Assembly (NCBI GenBank): GCA_021325275.1
Contig: JAJPHL010000017.1
Coordinates: 60,153 to 124,152, forward strand
Length of the DNA stretch: 64,000 bases
DNA from: Terriglobia bacterium
GTDB lineage: Bacteria; Acidobacteriota; Terriglobia; JAJPHL01
Reading direction: 5' to 3'
Within the stretch, counting starts at the first letter, position 1. Each line of letters begins with the position of its first letter. A program made the translations under genes and the position numbers. The notes beneath the pieces are model-generated. The model made no database searches, was not told where the DNA came from, and was given only the letters and a program-made list of their open reading frames with translations. Positions 61,051 through 64,000 of the stretch are shown piece by piece.

Positions 61051-62247
61051 ATGTGGGAACGAATCCGCTGCATTATTCGCAAAGAGTTCATCGAGCTGTT
61101 CCGCGACCCACGCATGCGCGGCACGGTGCTGATTCCGCCGCTCTTGCAACTGTTGATCTTCGGCTACACGGTGAATCTCGACATCGAGAACTCCAAGATC
61201 GCCATCATGGATCAAGACCGCTCGCCGGCGAGCCGCGAGTTGGTGTCGCGCTTCGCGGGATCGCCGCGCTTCGACATTGTCGCCGCGCCGGGCAGCGAAA
61301 CGCAGGTGCAGGATTTGCTCGACCACAGCAAAGTGGTCGCGGTGATTCGCATTCTGCCGAACTTCGAGCGATCGATCCTGCGCGGCGAACCGGCGCCGGT
61401 GCAAATTTTGGTCGATGGTACGAACTCGAACACGGGGTCGCTGGTTTCCGGATACGCCGGCGTCGTCATCTCGCAATTTTCGCAAGAGGCCGCGGCGTCG
61501 CAGCGCAATGCCAAGATGTTCGCGAAGATGGGACTTTATCAAAACGGCCCGGCGCCGAACGGCGCTCCCTCGACAACGGCGGCCGCGGCAGGTGCGCCGC
61601 AGCCGAATCTCGTCTCGCAGCCGCGTGTCTGGTTCAATCCCGAACTGAAGTCGCGGAATTATTTCATTCCCGGCGTTGTCGTGAACATCATCATGATCGT
61701 AACTTTCTCGCTGACCGCGCAGGCGATGGTCCGAGAGAAAGAAATCGGCACCATGGAACAGCTCATGGTCACGCCGATTCGTCCTGTGGAATTGATCCTA
61801 GGCAAGACCCTGCCATTCGCCTTGGTGGGCATCTTCGACATGGTGCTGGTAATCGCGGCCGCACGGCTGATTTTCCGCGTACCGCTGCGCGGAAATCTCC
61901 TGTTGCTTCTGCTTTGCTCGGTCCTGTTCCTCTTCACGACACTCGGCGCAGGCTTGTTCCTCTCGACAGTCTCGAAAACGCAGCAGCAAGCGATGATGTC
62001 GTCGTTCCTCTTCACCTCACCGGCGTTCCTGTTGAGCGGCTTCATGTTTCCCATCCGCAACATGCCCGCGCCGATCCGCGTCCTGACGCTTCTCGATCCC
62101 TTGCGCTATTTCATGGACATTGTGCGCGGGTTATTTCTGAAGGGTGCGGGCGTCGCCGTGCTCTGGCCGCAGATGCTCGCGCTATTCATCTACGGCGCGG
62201 CGGTGATGAGCCTGAGCGTCAGCCGCATGCACAAGAGCCTCGATTAG
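61051..62247 (+). CDS. ABC-2 type permease (YbhR-like)
   Basis: The 398-residue paralogue of the preceding permease has the same layout and the ABC-2 motif EKEIGTMEQLMVTPIRPVEL. An Ala/Pro/Asn-rich insert (PNGAPSTTAAAAGAPQPN) in the extracytoplasmic domain is unique to this subunit. The start MWERIRCIIRKEF lies one base after the previous stop. Together the subunits form a heterodimeric exporter, probably for hydrophobic cations or drugs as in E. coli YbhFSR. Confidence 0.92.
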   Translation: MWERIRCIIRKEFIELFRDPRMRGTVLIPPLLQLLIFGYTVNLDIENSKIAIMDQDRSPASRELVSRFAGSPRFDIVAAPGSETQVQDLLDHSKVVAVIRILPNFERSILRGEPAPVQILVDGTNSNTGSLVSGYAGVVISQFSQEAAASQRNAKMFAKMGLYQNGPAPNGAPSTTAAAAGAPQPNLVSQPRVWFNPELKSRNYFIPGVVVNIIMIVTFSLTAQAMVREKEIGTMEQLMVTPIRPVELILGKTLPFALVGIFDMVLVIAAARLIFRVPLRGNLLLLLLCSVLFLFTTLGAGLFLSTVSKTQQQAMMSSFLFTSPAFLLSGFMFPIRNMPAPIRVLTLLDPLRYFMDIVRGLFLKGAGVAVLWPQMLALFIYGAAVMSLSVSRMHKSLD

Positions 62248-62264
62248 CGATACAATCCCCTCCC

Positions 62265-63482
62265 ATGGGGACAGTTCACGCAGGACGTCTTTTCCGCGCG
62301 AGTTGCATCGCGCTTGTCACTACCGCGATGGCGTTTTCGATTCGCGGCGGCATCATGAGCCAACTCGGCTCCGATTTTCACCTCAGCGGCACTGAACTCG
62401 GATGGGTCAGCGGCATGGCCTTCTGGGGATTCACGCTGTCGATGGTAGTCGCGGGACCACTTTGCGACGTGCTCGGCATGCGGATCATTCTGCTCGCCGC
62501 ATTTTTCGGCCATGCCGCCGGAATCGTGCTGACGATTCTCTCTACCGGCTTCTGGTCGCTCTTTCTCTCGACGTTCTTGGTAGGGCTTGCCAATGGACTG
62601 GTGGAAGCCGCGGCGAATCCCATGATCACGGCGCTCTATCCCGACAACAAGACCACAAAACTGAATCATTTTCACGCTTGGTTTCCCGGCGGACTGGTCA
62701 TCGGCGGCCTGGTCGTTTATGGTTTCGATCTCTTGCATCTCGGCTGGCAACTGAAGATGGCCACGATGCTGATTCCCGCAGTGATCTACGGTGCGATGTT
62801 CTTGGGCCAGGAATTTCCACGGACCGAACGCGCGGAGTCCGGCGTTTCCAACGCCGAAATGTATCGCGAATGTCTGCGCCCGCTCTTTCTGTTCATGATG
62901 ATGTGCATGTGCCTGACGGCGATCACCGAGCTCGACACAAATCAGTTCATTACCTTCCTGCTTGAAAAGTCCGGCGTCTCCGATCCGATCCTGGTGTTGA
63001 TTTGGGTCACGGGACTGATGATGGTAGGACGCCTCTTCGCGGGTCCTGTGGTGCATCGTCTATCGCCGGTGGGAATGCTGATCTTTTCCGCGTTCTGGGC
63101 TGTCGTGGGACTGGAGTGGCTGGGCCGCGTGCAAGGAAACATGGCCTTTGTTCCCGCGTTCTTTTTCGCAATGGGCATTTGCTACTTCTGGCCCACCATG
63201 TTGGGATTCGTCAATGAACGCATCCCTCGCACCGGCGCCGTGGGACTCGCGCTGATGGGTGGAATCGGAAATCTTGCCCCGGCCTTGGCTGCGCCCGTCG
63301 TCGGCCGCATCTACGACGATGCGCTCGCCTCCGCCCCCCGAGGCGCCGACCAAGCGGCCGCACAACTCGCCGCCGGATCCACGGTGCTGCGCGACATGGC
63401 GTACGTGCCATTGGTGCTGATCGTGCTGTTCTCCGTGCTCGCGTGGCAGCAGCGCGGCAAGGGCACTGTGAAAATCAGCTAG
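62265..63482 (+). CDS. MFS transporter
   Basis: The 405-residue protein has about 12 membrane segments and MFS features: AFSIRGGIMSQL near TM1, VVAGPLCDVLGMRIILLAAF in the 2-3 loop, LVGLANGLVEAAANPMI, NHFHAWFPGGLVIGGL. These resemble the sugar/organic-acid type more than drug exporters. TACAAT (62251-62256) lies 8 nt before the ATG, so it may have its own start site in addition to read-through from the efflux operon. The substrate is unknown. Confidence 0.85.
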   Translation: MGTVHAGRLFRASCIALVTTAMAFSIRGGIMSQLGSDFHLSGTELGWVSGMAFWGFTLSMVVAGPLCDVLGMRIILLAAFFGHAAGIVLTILSTGFWSLFLSTFLVGLANGLVEAAANPMITALYPDNKTTKLNHFHAWFPGGLVIGGLVVYGFDLLHLGWQLKMATMLIPAVIYGAMFLGQEFPRTERAESGVSNAEMYRECLRPLFLFMMMCMCLTAITELDTNQFITFLLEKSGVSDPILVLIWVTGLMMVGRLFAGPVVHRLSPVGMLIFSAFWAVVGLEWLGRVQGNMAFVPAFFFAMGICYFWPTMLGFVNERIPRTGAVGLALMGGIGNLAPALAAPVVGRIYDDALASAPRGADQAAAQLAAGSTVLRDMAYVPLVLIVLFSVLAWQQRGKGTVKIS

Positions 63483-63603
63483 AACCAGGAGAATCAATCT
63501 GAAGCTTGTAAGTGCTGATTCGCCATTCTTGGGCAGGCCGTAGGTTCGTTTGTAATTTTTGTTTGCACCATCCCAGGTATCTCTTGGCTGGGACATCTCC
63601 GCC

Positions 63604-63841
63604 CCGAGCCTGCGACAGCAGGCGGCACAATGTTAGCCCCAGGCGAGGCGTTTCTTGCCGAGCCTGGGGACACGGTTGTTTCGAGTACGAGCCTGCAGCG
63701 CAGGCGGCACAGGCGCATCGGATGGCACGGTTGTCTCTGTCGCCAGCTTTGCAGGCTCGGCGCGCTAACGAATTACCCCAGGCTCGGCAAAAAACGCCTC
63801 GCCTGGGGCTAACATTGTGCCGCCTGCTGCCGCAGGCTCGG
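63604..63841. repeat. Large palindromic element C (MITE-like), inverted relative to B
   Basis: The left arm (63604-63669, starting CCGAGCCTGCGACAGCAGG) and right arm (63776-63841) repeat those of elements A and B. The centre (about 63670-63775) matches the reverse complement of the centre of B (GTTTCGAGTACGAGCCTGCA and CGCGCTAACG are visible). A single degenerate short-repeat unit follows it. Confidence 0.9.
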
Positions 63842-63895
63842 AGTTGCGTTGTCACACAGACCCGAAGGGGCGAGCTATGACAGCCCAGGTCGAAG

Positions 63896-63916
63896 CCGGA
63901 GCGTTTTTTGCTCCGG
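63896..63916. terminator. Hairpin with T-rich loop
   Basis: CCGGAGC and GCTCCGG form a 7-bp stem around GTTTTTT. The T run is in the loop rather than after the stem, so termination activity is uncertain. Confidence 0.3.
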
Positions 63917-63949
63917 CGCAGGCCTGATTGTATGGAAAGCGCCGCAGCA

Positions 63950-63978
63950 ACCCACGCGAGTAAGCTACTCGCGTGGGT
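63950..63978. repeat. 13-bp inverted repeat
   Basis: ACCCACGCGAGTA and its exact complement TACTCGCGTGGGT are separated by AGC. It is a very stable hairpin near the right edge. No T run follows it, so its role is unknown. Confidence 0.7.
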
Positions 63979-64000
63979 GAACTCTCAACCAAAGAGGAGC

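Noticed and set aside
63896..63916. Rho-independent terminator of the MFS gene
   Set aside because: The T run is in the loop rather than after the stem, so it is listed only with low confidence.

Overview
The window is GC-rich chromosomal DNA that most resembles an acidobacterium of the Solibacter/Bryobacter group. That assignment is an inference from gene content: a 1463-residue secreted NHL-repeat protein ending in the C-terminal domain expanded in Solibacter, a DUF1800/DUF1501 pair, a Ser/Thr kinase fused to a TolB-like propeller, a GH172 (DUF2961) enzyme and a 3-keto-disaccharide hydrolase (DUF1080). There is no rRNA or tRNA, and no recognisable transposase or integrase.

Layout. 0-5 kb: partial antitoxin, LigD repair ligase, retropepsin-like protease, VOC-SpoIIE phosphatase. 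5-8 kb: secreted TPR protein, isoprenylcysteine-type methyltransferase, PemK-type toxin-antitoxin pair. 8-11.6 kb: cupredoxin / HD-GYP / outer-membrane barrel operon. 11.8-19 kb: proline-rich exported protein, ROK kinase, three DsbA-like proteins with a MauE-type membrane protein, two sugar-active secreted enzymes, and a RelE-type toxin with a frameshift. 19.7-25.4 kb: CYTH protein, stand-alone MgtE-N/CBS protein and NRAMP-like transporter in one overlapping operon, then a propeller kinase. 25.4-31 kb: larC-metG-tatD-polyprenyl synthase-NTF2 operon. 31-46 kb: methyltransferase/flavoprotein pair, remnant HNH unit, giant NHL protein, ligA, nrdR, SDR/tagaturonate epimerase pair, aconitase and a divergent LysR gene. 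46.9-50.2 kb: DUF1800/DUF1501. 50.5-54.8 kb: accessory island with a TIR / AbiTii / membrane-protein operon, a YjbR protein and BrnT/BrnA. 54.8-63.5 kb: TetR-controlled efflux operon of the YbhFSR type (TolC, HlyD, two ATPases, two permeases) followed by an MFS transporter.

Most notable observations. (1) The TIR-AbiTii-two-TM operon is a plausible uncharacterised anti-phage system. (2) Eleven genes have a TAnnnT box exactly 6 nt before the start codon, which indicates widespread leaderless transcription. (3) At least five large palindromic intergenic elements are present. One family has three copies, two of them inserted in opposite orientations, and is flanked by short repeats. (4) A stand-alone MgtE sensor domain is translationally coupled to an NRAMP homologue that lacks the usual metal-site residues, suggesting magnesium transport. 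(5) Several toxin-antitoxin loci are present, two of them visibly broken.

Coordinates and motifs were read by hand. Family assignments rest on recognised motifs, not on searches.
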